64,000 nt of DNA, taken from the NCBI GenBank assembly GCA_027489245.1, contig JAIYAC010000009.1, positions 62,001 through 126,000 of the forward strand. The letters run 5' to 3'. Below the pieces are notes generated by a model. That model was not told where the DNA came from, ran no database searches, and saw only the letters and a program-made list of their open reading frames with translations. The first letter of the stretch is position 1; each line of letters begins with the position of its first letter. This DNA is from Neisseriaceae bacterium. GTDB taxonomy: Bacteria; Pseudomonadota; Gammaproteobacteria; Burkholderiales; Chromobacteriaceae. A program made the position numbers and the translations under genes. Positions 39,914-49,059 of this stretch are shown here, in pieces.

Positions 39914-40831
39914 CTACAGTGCGGCCAACCTTTGCTGCAGGCTGGCGGCCTCCTGCTGCAGCATATCGATAAAAGTGGTGGTCAAGGGCGACGCCGGGCG
40001 GTACAGCGGCTGCACCAGGCTCACACGGTACGGCACCGACACGGCAAAGCGGCGCAGCTGCAGGCCGCTACCAGCCATGGCCAGGGCGGTAAGCGGGTTG
40101 ACGATGGCCACGCCCAGCCCTTCGCGCACCAGCGCGCACACCGATACCGCGCTGTGCGTTTCCCACAGTAGCTGGCGGCCCACACCGGCCTGCTCGAATA
40201 CCGCATCCAGCAGCCGGCGGTAGCGGTCGTCCGGCGACAGGCTGACAAAAGGCTGGCCGGCAAAATGCTGCGGGGTGAGTACGCTGTGTGCCAATAGGGG
40301 GTGACCCTCGGGCAGCACGCACAACTCGTCGGCCTCCAGCACCGCTTGCAGGCGGGTGCCGGGCGGCGCTTCGCTGTGCTCGGTCAGGCCGATATCAAAG
40401 CGCTGCGCGCTGAGCCATTCTTCCAGCAGCGGTGACTCCTGCGGCGTAATGGCTACCCTTGCCTGCCCGGCCACCGCGTGCAGGCGGCGGCACACCGCCG
40501 GTAGCAGCGCGTGGGCAAAGGCCGGCAGGCACACCAGCGCCAGCTGTGCCTGATCCAGCCGCGCCAGGTTGGCCGCGGTTTCACTCACCCTAGCCAGGCC
40601 GACGTAGGCACGCTGCACCTCGTCGTACAGCGCCAGCGCCCGCGCCGTGGCCTGCAGGCGGCCTTTGTCGCGCAGGAACAGCGCGTAGCCCAGCAGCTGC
40701 TCCAGCCGCGCCAGCTCGCGGCTGACGGTGGGTTGCGAGGTGCGCAACAGCGCGGCGGCACCGGTGACGCTGCCACTGAGCATGATGGCGCGGAATACCT
40801 CGATGTGGCGGTGACTGATTTCCACGCCCAC
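39914..40831 (-). CDS. lysR: transcriptional activator LysR of lysA
   Basis: The 305-residue protein keeps features of E. coli LysR itself: RHIEVFRAIMLSGSVTGAA, LLRTSQPTVSRELARLE, PQESPLLEEWLSAQR, ETHSAVSVCALVREG and NPLTALAMAGSGL. It is divergent from lysA, the classic arrangement in which LysR activates lysA in response to diaminopimelate and lysine. The start appears to be GTG at 40831. Confidence 0.93.
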   Translation of the reverse strand: MGVEISHRHIEVFRAIMLSGSVTGAAALLRTSQPTVSRELARLEQLLGYALFLRDKGRLQATARALALYDEVQRAYVGLARVSETAANLARLDQAQLALVCLPAFAHALLPAVCRRLHAVAGQARVAITPQESPLLEEWLSAQRFDIGLTEHSEAPPGTRLQAVLEADELCVLPEGHPLLAHSVLTPQHFAGQPFVSLSPDDRYRRLLDAVFEQAGVGRQLLWETHSAVSVCALVREGLGVAIVNPLTALAMAGSGLQLRRFAVSVPYRVSLVQPLYRPASPLTTTFIDMLQQEAASLQQRLAAL

Positions 40832-40944
40832 CTCATATCAAAAATGAATCAATTGGCAAAATAATAGCATTTTACCGCATACGCGGCAGCGGGCATGATG
40901 CAGGGCAACACGCCGCACGACGGCACATATAACAGGACAAAGCG

Positions 40945-42183
40945 ATGCAAACACCCGACACTTCCCGCCTGGCCGGCCTGGCCGCCCGCTACGGCACCCC
41001 GCTGTGGACGTACGACGCCGCCACCATTCGCCAGCGCATTGCCGAGCTGGCCGCGTTTGACACCATCCGTTTTGCGCAAAAGGCCTGCAGCAATACCCAC
41101 ATCCTGCGCCTGATGCGCGAACAGGGCGTGAAGGTAGACGCGGTGTCGCGCGGCGAGATCCTGCGTGCGCTGGCCGCCGGCTACGACGCCCAGGGCGAGC
41201 CATCCGGCATTGTGTTTACCGCCGACCTGCTGGACCGCGACACGCTGGCGCTGGTGGTGGAACACACTATTCCGGTGAACGCCGGCTCCATCGACATGCT
41301 GCAGCAGCTGGGCACCGCCCACCCCGGCCACCGCGTATGGCTGCGCATCAACCCCGGCTTTGGCCACGGCCACAGCAACAAGACCAATACCGGCGGCGAG
41401 CACAGCAAGCACGGCATCTGGCATAGCGACCTGCCCGCAGCGCTGGCGGTGATTCGCCAGCACGGCCTGCAGCTGGTGGGCCTGCACATGCACATTGGCT
41501 CCGGCGTGGATTACGGCCATCTGCAAGAAGTCTGCGGCGCCATGGTGAACCTGGTGCGCCTGGTAAAAGACGCCGGCCACGACCTGCACGCCATTTCCGC
41601 TGGCGGCGGGCTGTCCATCCCCTACCGTGATGGCGACGCCACCGTGGACACCGCGCACTACTTTGGCCTGTGGGACGCCGCCCGCCACGAAGCCGCCGCA
41701 CTGCTGGGCCACCCGCTGGCGCTGGAAATCGAGCCGGGCCGCTACCTGGTGGCCGAGTCCGGCAACCTGCTGGCCGAAGTACGCGCCACCAAAGACGCTG
41801 GCCGCAACCACTTTGTGCTGGTAGACGCCGGCTTTAACGAGCTGATGCGCCCGTCGATGTACGGCAGCTATCACCACATCACCGTGGTGCCGCAAGACGG
41901 CGTAGCGCGTGGCGAAAAGCCCAGTGTGGTAGCCGGGCCGCTGTGCGAATCGGGCGACGTGTTCACCCAGGGCGACGGTGGCGTGGTACTGCCGCGCAGC
42001 CTGCCTGCGGCCAACGTGGGCGACTTGCTGGTGTTCCACGACACCGGTGCCTACGGCGCGTCCATGTCCAGCAACTACAACAGCCGCCCGCTGATTGCCG
42101 AAGTGCTGGTAGATGGCGAGAGCGACTGCCTGATCCGCCGCCGCCAGACGGTAGAAGAGCTGCTGGCGCTGGAAGCACTGTAA
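40945..42183 (+). CDS. lysA: diaminopimelate decarboxylase
   Basis: LysA is a PLP enzyme that makes L-lysine from meso-diaminopimelate. The 412-residue product has RFAQKACSNTHIL with the PLP lysine, the glycine-rich GLHMHIGSG and SAGGGLSIPYR, EPGRYLVAESG, and CESGDVF near the C-terminus. It belongs to the short LysA group that pairs with lysR. The 113-bp divergent gap is AT-rich. A hairpin follows the gene. Confidence 0.95.
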   Translation: MQTPDTSRLAGLAARYGTPLWTYDAATIRQRIAELAAFDTIRFAQKACSNTHILRLMREQGVKVDAVSRGEILRALAAGYDAQGEPSGIVFTADLLDRDTLALVVEHTIPVNAGSIDMLQQLGTAHPGHRVWLRINPGFGHGHSNKTNTGGEHSKHGIWHSDLPAALAVIRQHGLQLVGLHMHIGSGVDYGHLQEVCGAMVNLVRLVKDAGHDLHAISAGGGLSIPYRDGDATVDTAHYFGLWDAARHEAAALLGHPLALEIEPGRYLVAESGNLLAEVRATKDAGRNHFVLVDAGFNELMRPSMYGSYHHITVVPQDGVARGEKPSVVAGPLCESGDVFTQGDGGVVLPRSLPAANVGDLLVFHDTGAYGASMSSNYNSRPLIAEVLVDGESDCLIRRRQTVEELLALEAL

Positions 42184-42203
42184 AACACGGCACCCGCAAG
42201 ATT

Positions 42204-42235
42204 AACGCCCTGCCGGCAGCCGCCCGCAGGGCGTT
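42204..42235 (+). terminator. hairpin after lysA
   Basis: AACGCCCTGC (42204-42213) pairs with GCAGGGCGTT (42226-42235). Only a short GTTG follows, so it is a weak intrinsic terminator at best. Confidence 0.6.
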
Positions 42236-42338
42236 GTTGCGCCGATGACTGCTAAAACAGCGCGTTCTGCCCTGTTTGGCGCATGGCCAGGGCGATAGCT
42301 GCTACAGTGCCGTGTCTTGCCTGCACCCGGCCACGCCC

Positions 42339-43736
42339 ATGCTGCCCACCCTGCCCCGCCACCTGCTGACCCCGCTGATTATTGCCACCGCGCTGTTCAT
42401 GGAAAACCTGGACGCCACGGTGATTTCCACCTCGCTACCGGCCATTGCGCAAGACCTGGGGGTGAACCCGATTGCGCTGAAGCTGGCGTTAACGTCCTAT
42501 CTGGTGAGCTTGGCAGTGTTTATCCCCATCAGCGGCTGGATGGCCGAGCGCTTTGGCACGCGGCGTGTGTTTCGCGCGGCCATTGCGGTATTCGCCACCG
42601 GCTCGCTGCTGTGTGCCTTGAGCAGCAGCCTGGCGGGCTTTGTGGCGGCGCGCTTTATTCAGGGGATGGGCGGGGCGATGATGGTGCCGGTGGGCAAGCT
42701 GGTGATCCTGCGCAGCACGGCCAAAGCAGACCTGGTGCGCGCCATGGGCTATGTCACCATGCCGGCGCTGGTGGGCCCGGTACTGGGGCCGCTACTGGGT
42801 GGTTTTATCAGCACCTATTTTCACTGGCGCTGGATTTTCCTGATCAACCTGCCCATTGCCGCACTGGGGCTGCTGCTGGCGGGCCGCTATATTGCCAACC
42901 TGCGCGACGAGCACGTGCCGCCGCTAGACTGGGCAGGCTTTGCCCTCACGGGCCTGGGGCTGTCTCTGGCCATGCTGGGTTTGGCTACCGAGGGCAAACA
43001 CATGCTGTCGGCAGCGTGGTCTACCGCACTGGTGCTCACCGGCGCGCTGCTGCTGGCCATCTACCCTGCCTACGCGCGCCGCCACAGCCACCCGGTGCTG
43101 AAATTGAGCCTGCTGCGCATCCCCACCTTTAACGCCAGCGTGCTGGGGGGCTTTCTGTTTCGTGCCGGCATGGGCTCTACGCCGTTTTTGCTGCCGCTGA
43201 TGTTGCAGCTGGGTTTCGGGCTGACGCCGTTCCAGTCCGGCATGCTGACCTGCAGCACTGCCATTGGTGCCATTTTCATGAAAACCATGGTGAGCCGGGT
43301 GCTGGCACGCTTTGGTTTTCGCCGCGTGCTCTTGGTCAACAGCGTGCTATGCGGTGCCTCGTTTGCCGCTTACGGCCTGTTTGACGCCCACAGCCCGCAC
43401 TGGCTGATGCTGTGTACCTTTCTGCTGGGCGGCTGTTTGCGCTCGCTGCAGTTCACCAGCCTGAACACGCTGGCCTTTGCCGATATCCGCCAGCAGGACA
43501 TGAGCCACGCCTCGACGCTATCCAGCGTGGGCATGCAGCTGGCCTCGGGCATGGGCGTCACGCTGGCGGCGTTTGCCCTGCAAGGCATCGCCAGCTGGCA
43601 GGGGCATAGCGTGCTGCAAAGCAGCGATTTTTCCTGGGCGTTTTTAGTAATGGGCTTGCTGGCCATGCTATCGGCCATACAATTTCGCCGCCTGCCCCCG
43701 CAGGCCGGGGCCGCACTGGCGCAAACGGCCAACTAG
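42339..43736 (+). CDS. MFS multidrug transporter, DHA2 (EmrB-like) family
   Basis: The 465-residue product has about 14 hydrophobic helices. It carries the family motifs FMENLDATVISTSLPAIA (helix 1), SGWMAERFGTRRVF (loop 2-3) and GPVLGPLLGGF (helix 5, antiporter motif). This is the layout of EmrB/LfrA-type drug exporters. No membrane-fusion partner gene is adjacent. The ATG at 42339 is chosen, starting just before helix 1. Confidence 0.88.
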   Translation: MLPTLPRHLLTPLIIATALFMENLDATVISTSLPAIAQDLGVNPIALKLALTSYLVSLAVFIPISGWMAERFGTRRVFRAAIAVFATGSLLCALSSSLAGFVAARFIQGMGGAMMVPVGKLVILRSTAKADLVRAMGYVTMPALVGPVLGPLLGGFISTYFHWRWIFLINLPIAALGLLLAGRYIANLRDEHVPPLDWAGFALTGLGLSLAMLGLATEGKHMLSAAWSTALVLTGALLLAIYPAYARRHSHPVLKLSLLRIPTFNASVLGGFLFRAGMGSTPFLLPLMLQLGFGLTPFQSGMLTCSTAIGAIFMKTMVSRVLARFGFRRVLLVNSVLCGASFAAYGLFDAHSPHWLMLCTFLLGGCLRSLQFTSLNTLAFADIRQQDMSHASTLSSVGMQLASGMGVTLAAFALQGIASWQGHSVLQSSDFSWAFLVMGLLAMLSAIQFRRLPPQAGAALAQTAN

Positions 43737-43755
43737 GATTGGTACACCAGGGCGC

Positions 43756-44076
43756 TTAGGCGCTCGAGGCCAGCACCGTGGCAGGCCGCCGCGCGCTGCG
43801 CTGTACCACGGCCACGGATGCCGGGCGCATCAACGCCGGATTTTCCGCCAGCAGCCGCTCCATCAGCCGGCCACGGGCGTCGATATGGTGCTGGCCATGC
43901 CAGTCGGCCAATAGCTGCTGGGCCAGTTGAAAGTGGCTGGCATCCAGCTGTACCAAGGCGGCCAACTCGAATGGCAGCTTTAATTCCAGCGCCAGGGCCA
44001 GCTGCTTCAATACCGCCAGCTGTCTGCACTGGCCAGACTCGTCCATCATTTTCTTGATACGCTTGGCTGCGTTCAT
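43756..44076 (-). CDS. small hypothetical protein
   Basis: The 106-residue product is basic at the N-terminus (MNAAKRIKKMMDES), then mostly helical with Leu and Ala repeats (LAVLKQLALALELKLPFELAAL). No domain is recognised and no signal peptide or membrane segment is clear. It is convergent with the MFS gene (19 bp) and divergent from the LprI-MliC gene across about 180 bp of AT-rich DNA. Confidence 0.55.
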   Translation of the reverse strand: MNAAKRIKKMMDESGQCRQLAVLKQLALALELKLPFELAALVQLDASHFQLAQQLLADWHGQHHIDARGRLMERLLAENPALMRPASVAVVQRSARRPATVLASSA

Positions 44077-44253
44077 GCTTGTTCCTTCACTGGCATGCCA
44101 CGTACTCGCTCACACGGCGTAATACATGACACGTCATCAAATCATCAAGTTCTATAAGAACATAGCCACCGTAAAAAGTTAAATACCTTTTTATAAAATA
44201 AATAGCCAACCATTGGCATAAACTCGGCACAAGCCACCCGAAAGGCCCGCACC

Positions 44254-44835
44254 ATGAAAGCACTACGCTATTTGATCCTGCTACCCTTGCCCGCACTGGC
44301 CGCCCCCGCCGCACCGTCTTTCCCCTGTAGCCAAGCCGCCAGCAGTGCGGCAAAGCAGGTATGCAACACCCCCGCACTGGCAGCGCTGGACCGCCAGCTG
44401 GCCCGTGTGTATGACAAAGCACTGCGCAAGGCAGGCAAACCGCTGCAAGCCACGCTAAAAGCCGAGCAACGCGGCTGGGTAAAAGGGCGGGACGATTGCT
44501 GGAAAGCTGGCGACCTGGCCGCCTGCGTACACGATAGCTACACACTGCGCATTGCCGAGCTGCAGGCGCGCTACCAGCTGCTACCGCCACAGGCCAGCGC
44601 ACGCTACCAGTGCGGCGCCCAGGCGGCTAACGATATGCAGGTACGCTTTTACGCCACGCAGCCAGCCACGCTCATTGCCGAGCGCGGCGACCGCAGCGAG
44701 CTGATGTACCAGCAAGCAGCGGCCAGCGGTACGCGCTACGCTGGCCGCAATAGCTGGCTATGGGAACACCAAGGCGAAGCCACCGTAGTGTGGGAATGGC
44801 AAGGCGCCGAAGAAGTATGCCGCGTACAGCCCTGA
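44254..44835 (+). CDS. periplasmic lysozyme inhibitor: LprI-like domain fused to MliC domain
   Basis: The 193-residue protein has a signal peptide (cleavage near residue 18) and two modules. Residues about 24-105 resemble LprI/DUF1311 (FPCSQAASSAAKQVCNT, LDRQLARVYDKAL, WVKGRDDCW). Residues about 115-193 resemble MliC (YQCGAQAANDMQVRFY, RYAGRNSWLWEHQGEATV, EEVCRVQP). MliC blocks host C-type lysozyme, and LprI is also reported to inhibit lysozyme. There is no lipobox, so it is likely soluble in the periplasm. Confidence 0.8.
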   Translation: MKALRYLILLPLPALAAPAAPSFPCSQAASSAAKQVCNTPALAALDRQLARVYDKALRKAGKPLQATLKAEQRGWVKGRDDCWKAGDLAACVHDSYTLRIAELQARYQLLPPQASARYQCGAQAANDMQVRFYATQPATLIAERGDRSELMYQQAAASGTRYAGRNSWLWEHQGEATVVWEWQGAEEVCRVQP

Positions 44836-44852
44836 GCCCGCAGGCCGCACGC

Positions 44853-44866
44853 TGCGGCCAACCCTG
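44853..44866 (+). repeat. single TGCGGCCAACCCTG motif between convergent genes
   Basis: One motif copy lies in the 47-bp gap between the lysozyme-inhibitor gene and the GlxA-type regulator gene, where the 3' ends meet. Confidence 0.65.
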
Positions 44867-44882
44867 CAGTACCTAGCCGCAC

Positions 44883-45827
44883 CTAGCCGGCAAAGCTGCG
44901 GCGCCAGTCGCCCGGCGACACGCCAAAACGGCGACGAAAGTGCTGCCGTAGCGACAGCGCGCTGCCAAAACCCGCCTGCTGCGCGATGGCTTCTACCGTC
45001 AGCGGCGTGGTTTCCAGCAGCTGCTGCGCCCGCACCAGGCGCTCGGCCAGCAGCCATTGCTGCACCGTACTGCCGGTAAGCTGGCGAAAATGGCGGGTAA
45101 AGGTACGGCGGCTCATCAGCGCCCGCGCCGCCAGGCTGTCCAGCGTATGCGGCTGCTGCAGGCTGGCGCGCACCGCGTCCAGCAGGCCCGCCAGCCGGCT
45201 ATCGCGGGCATTATCCGGCAGCGGCTGGGCAATATACTGCGCCTGCCCGCCCTGGCGGTGCGGCGGGGTCACCAGATAGCGCGCCACCTGCCCTGCCGCC
45301 GCGGCACCACACTGCTGGCGCAGCAAGTGCAGACAGCAATCCAGCGCCGCCGCGGTACCGGCCGAGGTCAGCACCCCGGCGCTGTCCAGATACAGGCTAT
45401 CCGGCGCAACGCGTATCGCGGGATAGCGCGCGGCAAAGTCGTCGGCATACGCCCAGTGCGTGGTGGCGGCCATGCCATCCAGCAGCCCGGCCTGCGCCAG
45501 CACATAGGCGCCCAGGCACAGGCCCATCACCACCGCGCCACGGGCGTGCGCATCGCGCAGGGCCTGCAGCAGCGCCGGTGCGGCCAACTCGTCTACGTTA
45601 CGCCAGCTGGGCACGATCACCACATCCGCCTGCGCCAACGCATCCAGCCCGGCCAGACCCAGCAGCTGGAAACCCACGCTACTGGCCAGCGGCCCGGCTT
45701 CCCAGCTGCACACCTGCAGCCGGTAGCCCAGCGCCGCAGCGTAGTGCTCGCCAAACACCGCGCACGGCACCGCCAGATGAAACGGGCTGATACCGTCAAA
45801 CGCCACCACCGCCACCTGCCTGTTCAT
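44883..45827 (-). CDS. GlxA-family regulator (DJ-1/PfpI domain plus AraC HTH)
   Basis: The 314-residue protein has an N-terminal amidotransferase-like domain (VAFDGISPFHLAVPCAVFGE, VMGLCLGAYVLA with the nucleophile-elbow Cys) and a C-terminal AraC domain (LMSRRTFTRHFRQLTG, IAQQAGFGSALSLRQHFRRRFG). Such regulators control arginine, betaine or carnitine catabolism. The divergent gene is a small cysteine hydrolase, a frequent partner and probable target. Confidence 0.9.
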   Translation of the reverse strand: MNRQVAVVAFDGISPFHLAVPCAVFGEHYAAALGYRLQVCSWEAGPLASSVGFQLLGLAGLDALAQADVVIVPSWRNVDELAAPALLQALRDAHARGAVVMGLCLGAYVLAQAGLLDGMAATTHWAYADDFAARYPAIRVAPDSLYLDSAGVLTSAGTAAALDCCLHLLRQQCGAAAAGQVARYLVTPPHRQGGQAQYIAQPLPDNARDSRLAGLLDAVRASLQQPHTLDSLAARALMSRRTFTRHFRQLTGSTVQQWLLAERLVRAQQLLETTPLTVEAIAQQAGFGSALSLRQHFRRRFGVSPGDWRRSFAG

Positions 45828-45946
45828 GCCGCACCCCCACCATACGATATGGCCCGATCTTAACGCATATTGTCATACGGGCCACTCACGATGCCGCCGG
45901 CACAGCGGCACACTAGCGCCATCCCCACCCCGCTACGGAACACACC

Positions 45947-46573
45947 ATGAGCACCCCACAACGCGCCCTGATCGTTATCGATGTACAAAACGAATACTTC
46001 GACGGCCAGCTGCCCATCAGCTACCCGCCACGCGAACATACCCTGCCGCGCATCCTGCAAGCCATCGATGCGGCCAACCTGTCAGGCATACCGGTTGTAC
46101 TGGTACGCCACATCGCCTCAGCCGGCAGCCCCATCTTTGCCGACGGCAGCCACGGTGCCGCACTGCACCCGGAGGTAGCCGCCCGCCCGCACCAGCTGCT
46201 GCTGGATAAACAGCACGCCAGCTGCTTTACCGGCACCGGGCTGGACACCTGGCTGCGCCAGCACGGCATCGACACGCTCACCATCTGCGGCTACATGACC
46301 CACAACTGCGACGCCAGCACCATCATCCACGCCAGCCACGACGGCTACCAGGTAGAGCTGCTGCACGACGCCAGCGGTTCGCTGCCCTACCGCAACGCCG
46401 CCGGCAGCGCCAGCGCCGAGGAAATCCACCGCGTGTACTGCACGGTGATGCACACCGGCTTCGCTGCCGTAGCCACCACCACAGACTGGCTGGCCGCTGT
46501 GGCCAACGGCAGCGCGCTGACGGCAGACAATGTCCACACCTCGCACCTGCGCGCTACGGGCAAGCTGGATTAA
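45947..46573 (+). CDS. isochorismatase-family cysteine hydrolase
   Basis: The 208-residue product has the fold's Asp-Lys-Cys elements: ALIVIDVQNEYFDG with the catalytic Asp, HQLLLDKQHASCF with the Lys, and TICGYMTHNCDAST with the Cys. It cleaves an amide or related bond in a small molecule; the substrate is unknown. It is divergent from the GlxA-type regulator (120 bp). A terminator hairpin follows. Confidence 0.88.
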   Translation: MSTPQRALIVIDVQNEYFDGQLPISYPPREHTLPRILQAIDAANLSGIPVVLVRHIASAGSPIFADGSHGAALHPEVAARPHQLLLDKQHASCFTGTGLDTWLRQHGIDTLTICGYMTHNCDASTIIHASHDGYQVELLHDASGSLPYRNAAGSASAEEIHRVYCTVMHTGFAAVATTTDWLAAVANGSALTADNVHTSHLRATGKLD

Positions 46574-46605
46574 GACGCGTACAAGCCGGGTCATTGGCCA
46601 ACAAA

Positions 46606-46634
46606 AACCCTCGCCAGCACTGCTGGCGAGGGTT
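46606..46634 (+). terminator. terminator hairpin after the isochorismatase-like gene
   Basis: AACCCTCGCCAG (46606-46617) and CTGGCGAGGGTT (46623-46634) pair perfectly; the downstream T-run is interrupted. The rest of the 215-bp gap to the next gene is AT-rich and promoter-like. Confidence 0.7.
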
Positions 46635-46788
46635 CGTTAATTCAGGAACAACACTCTATGATGGCACCATTACAGTCAATTATATTGCCATGATTCATGA
46701 CTTTCAGATGTTACCTATCATATCCAGCCAGCGCATTTTTCTAGCATTGCGCCCGCTTCCGGACAGATAGACCATCCAAGGACTGAAC

Positions 46789-47463
46789 ATGAGAAAAGTA
46801 TTGCTTCCGCTCGCACTAGCAGGTGCCGCCACCCTGATGGCAGGCTGCTCCACGACCGAACAGGCCCGCGTACTGGATGTGCCCAAAGTAGCCAGCGCCG
46901 GCACCACCTACACCGGCCAGCGCAGCCTGCTGTCGGTGGGCAAATTCGACAACCGCTCCAGCTATATGCGCGGCATTTTCTCCGACGGCGTCGATCGCCT
47001 GGGTGGCCAGGCCAAAACCACGCTGATTACCCACCTGCAGCAAACCGGCCGCTTCAATGTGCTGGACCGCGACAATATGAGCGAAACCAGCCAGGAAGCC
47101 AAACTGAAGAACCAGACCCAGAAACTCAAGGGCGCAGACTATGTGGTTACCGGTGACGTGACCGAATTCGGCCGCAAAGAAGTAGGCGATCAGCAGCTGT
47201 TCGGCATTCTGGGCCGTGGCAAACAGCAAATTGCCTACAGCAAGGTGAACCTGAACATCGTCAATGTACAGACCTCCGAAATCGTCTTTTCTGCACAAGG
47301 TGCTGGCGAGTATGCGCTGTCGAACCGCGAGATTATCGGCTTTGGCAGCACTGCCAGCTACGACTCCACGCTGAACGGCAAGGTGCTGGACCTGGCCATC
47401 CGCGAAGCTGTAAACAATCTGGTAAAAGGCATCGAGACCGGCGCCTGGCAACCGGCACAGTAA
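46789..47463 (+). CDS. CsgG/HfaB-family lipoprotein
   Basis: The 224-residue protein has a lipoprotein signal with lipobox LMAGC (Cys20). The mature part resembles the CsgG periplasmic domain: LLSVGKFDNRSSYMRGIFSDG, LITHLQQTGRFNVLDRDNM, ADYVVTGDVTEFG and IVNVQTSEIVFSAQGAGEY. It heads a three-gene lipoprotein operon (gaps of 10 and 9 bp) whose order matches the Neisseria GNA1162 locus. A role in an outer-membrane secretion or assembly complex is inferred from CsgG. Confidence 0.88.
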   Translation: MRKVLLPLALAGAATLMAGCSTTEQARVLDVPKVASAGTTYTGQRSLLSVGKFDNRSSYMRGIFSDGVDRLGGQAKTTLITHLQQTGRFNVLDRDNMSETSQEAKLKNQTQKLKGADYVVTGDVTEFGRKEVGDQQLFGILGRGKQQIAYSKVNLNIVNVQTSEIVFSAQGAGEYALSNREIIGFGSTASYDSTLNGKVLDLAIREAVNNLVKGIETGAWQPAQ

Positions 47464-47473
47464 AGGACTCGCC

Positions 47474-47830
47474 ATGAGCAAACCGCTAAAAGCATTTGGC
47501 AGCGTAGCCTTACTGGCCTGGCTGCTGACCGGCTGCGCCAATCAGGCCAAACCGCTCTATCACTGGGGCAGCTACCAGCCACAGGTATACGAATACTTCA
47601 AAGGCGATGGCAACAGCAATGAGGCACAGATCATCGCCCTGGAGGCCGAGGTAGAAAAAGCCCGCGCCAGTGATGCCAAGCTGCCCCCTGGCTACCACGC
47701 CCACCTGGCGCTGCTGTACAGCAAGGCCGGCCGTATGGACCAGGCCCGGCAGCAATTCGAGCTGGAAAAAACCTTGTACCCGGAGTCCGCATCGTTCATG
47801 GACTACCTGATGCGCAACCCTAAAAAATAA
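47474..47830 (+). CDS. DUF4810 lipoprotein
   Basis: The 118-residue protein has a lipoprotein signal with LLTGC (Cys20) and a mature part KPLYHWGSYQPQVYEYFKG, the DUF4810 hallmark, then a TPR-like helical hairpin (YHAHLALLYSKAGRMDQARQ). It is sandwiched between the CsgG-like and DUF799 genes, the usual context. Its TPR-like part suggests a scaffold or partner-binding role. Confidence 0.9.
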   Translation: MSKPLKAFGSVALLAWLLTGCANQAKPLYHWGSYQPQVYEYFKGDGNSNEAQIIALEAEVEKARASDAKLPPGYHAHLALLYSKAGRMDQARQQFELEKTLYPESASFMDYLMRNPKK

Positions 47831-47839
47831 GGAGAAACC

Positions 47840-48511
47840 ATGCGCTACCTTATCAAAACAGGCCTGCTGGCCTTGCTGGCTAGCACCATGCTGCTAGCGG
47901 GCTGCGCCACGCCAAAGGCCTACGATTACACCGCTTATCGTGAAAGCCGCCCTGCGTCGATACTGATTCTGCCGCCACTGAACAGCTCGCCAGATGTCAA
48001 AGCCACTTACAGTATGCTGTCCCAGATGAGCCGGCCACTGGGTGAAGCGGGCTATTACGTGTACCCCGTAGCCGTGGTAGACGAAATGTTCCGTAACAAT
48101 GGCCTGAGCAGCCCCGGCGATATTCACGCCTTGCCGCAAAACAAGCTGCGCGACATCTTTGGTGCCGATGCCGCCCTGTATGTAGACGTGAAGCGCTACG
48201 GCACAACGTTCATGGTGGTGAGCAGCGATGTCACAGTGAGCGCTGATGCGCGGCTGGTAGACCTGAAAACGGGAAAGCTGCTGTGGAGTGGCAGCGCCTC
48301 GGCATCCAGTAGCGAACAGCAGAACAACAATAGCGGCGGCCTTGTCGGCCTGTTGGTTGCGGCAGTCGTCAACCAGATTGCCAACAACCTGACCGAACAA
48401 TCCCATACCTATGCAGGCCTGGCTAGCCAGCGCCTGCTGGCACCACGGCCCAATGGCCTGCTATACGGCCCGCGCTCGCCGCTGTACGGCAAGGACGGCG
48501 TGCCGCAATAA
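47840..48511 (+). CDS. DUF799 lipoprotein (GNA1162-like)
   Basis: The 223-residue protein has a lipobox LLAGC (Cys22) and the family core RPASILILPPLNSSPDVKATYS, GADAALYVDVKRYG and LVDLKTGKLLWSG. Neisseria GNA1162 belongs here and has a fold like the TolB N-terminus. A short hydrophobic stretch (GGLVGLLVAAVVNQI) near residue 165 is a family trait. AAGGAG precedes the ATG. Last gene of the operon, followed by a terminator. Confidence 0.9.
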   Translation: MRYLIKTGLLALLASTMLLAGCATPKAYDYTAYRESRPASILILPPLNSSPDVKATYSMLSQMSRPLGEAGYYVYPVAVVDEMFRNNGLSSPGDIHALPQNKLRDIFGADAALYVDVKRYGTTFMVVSSDVTVSADARLVDLKTGKLLWSGSASASSSEQQNNNSGGLVGLLVAAVVNQIANNLTEQSHTYAGLASQRLLAPRPNGLLYGPRSPLYGKDGVPQ

Positions 48512-48533
48512 AGCATCATGCTGCGACACCAAA

Positions 48534-48562
48534 GGGGCTATCGACACGGGTAGCCCTTTTTT
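48534..48562 (+). terminator. rho-independent terminator of the lipoprotein operon
   Basis: GGGGCTA (48534-48540) pairs with TAGCCC (48551-48556) and the right arm runs directly into TTTTTT. Confidence 0.85.
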
Positions 48563-48579
48563 AATCTGCCCTGCCGCCC

Positions 48580-49059
48580 TCACAGCGGCAGGCGGCTGCC
48601 GGCCTTGATCTCGCGCAGCGCCAGGCTGGAATGGATGGACACCACGCCCGGCGTCTGGCGCAGGATGGTTTCCACAAACACGCTGTAGTCGTCCAGCGTG
48701 CGCGCCACCACCTGCAGTAGATAGTCTGCGTCCCCGGTGATCTTGTGGCAGCTCAGCACCTGCGGGTGCTGGCACATGGCCGCCTCGAAGGCATTCGGCA
48801 GCTCACCGCCGTGCACGCCAAAGCGCACCTGCACAAAGGCCAGCACGTCCAGCCCCAGGCGGCGGCGATCCAGGTTGGCCTGATAATCGCGCACATAGCC
48901 TTCCTGCTGCAGCCGTTTCAGGCGGCGCCAGCACGGCGTAACGCTGAGTGACAGCGCCTCGGCCAGCGCCGTGGCGGACAGCGCGCCATCCGCCTGCACC
49001 AGGCGCAACAGCGACAAGTCGGTTTCATCTAGCGCCTTGTCGGCAAATTTTTCGCTCAT
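48580..49059 (-). CDS. Lrp/AsnC-family transcriptional regulator
   Basis: The 159-residue protein has the N-terminal HTH (LDETDLSLLRLVQADGALSATALAEALSLSVTPCWRRLKRLQ) and the RAM ligand domain (CHKITGDADYLLQVVARTLDDY). It is divergent from an acetylpolyamine-amidohydrolase-like gene with about 110 bp between, and may regulate it. The effector is probably an amino acid or related compound. Confidence 0.9.
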   Translation of the reverse strand: MSEKFADKALDETDLSLLRLVQADGALSATALAEALSLSVTPCWRRLKRLQQEGYVRDYQANLDRRRLGLDVLAFVQVRFGVHGGELPNAFEAAMCQHPQVLSCHKITGDADYLLQVVARTLDDYSVFVETILRQTPGVVSIHSSLALREIKAGSRLPL

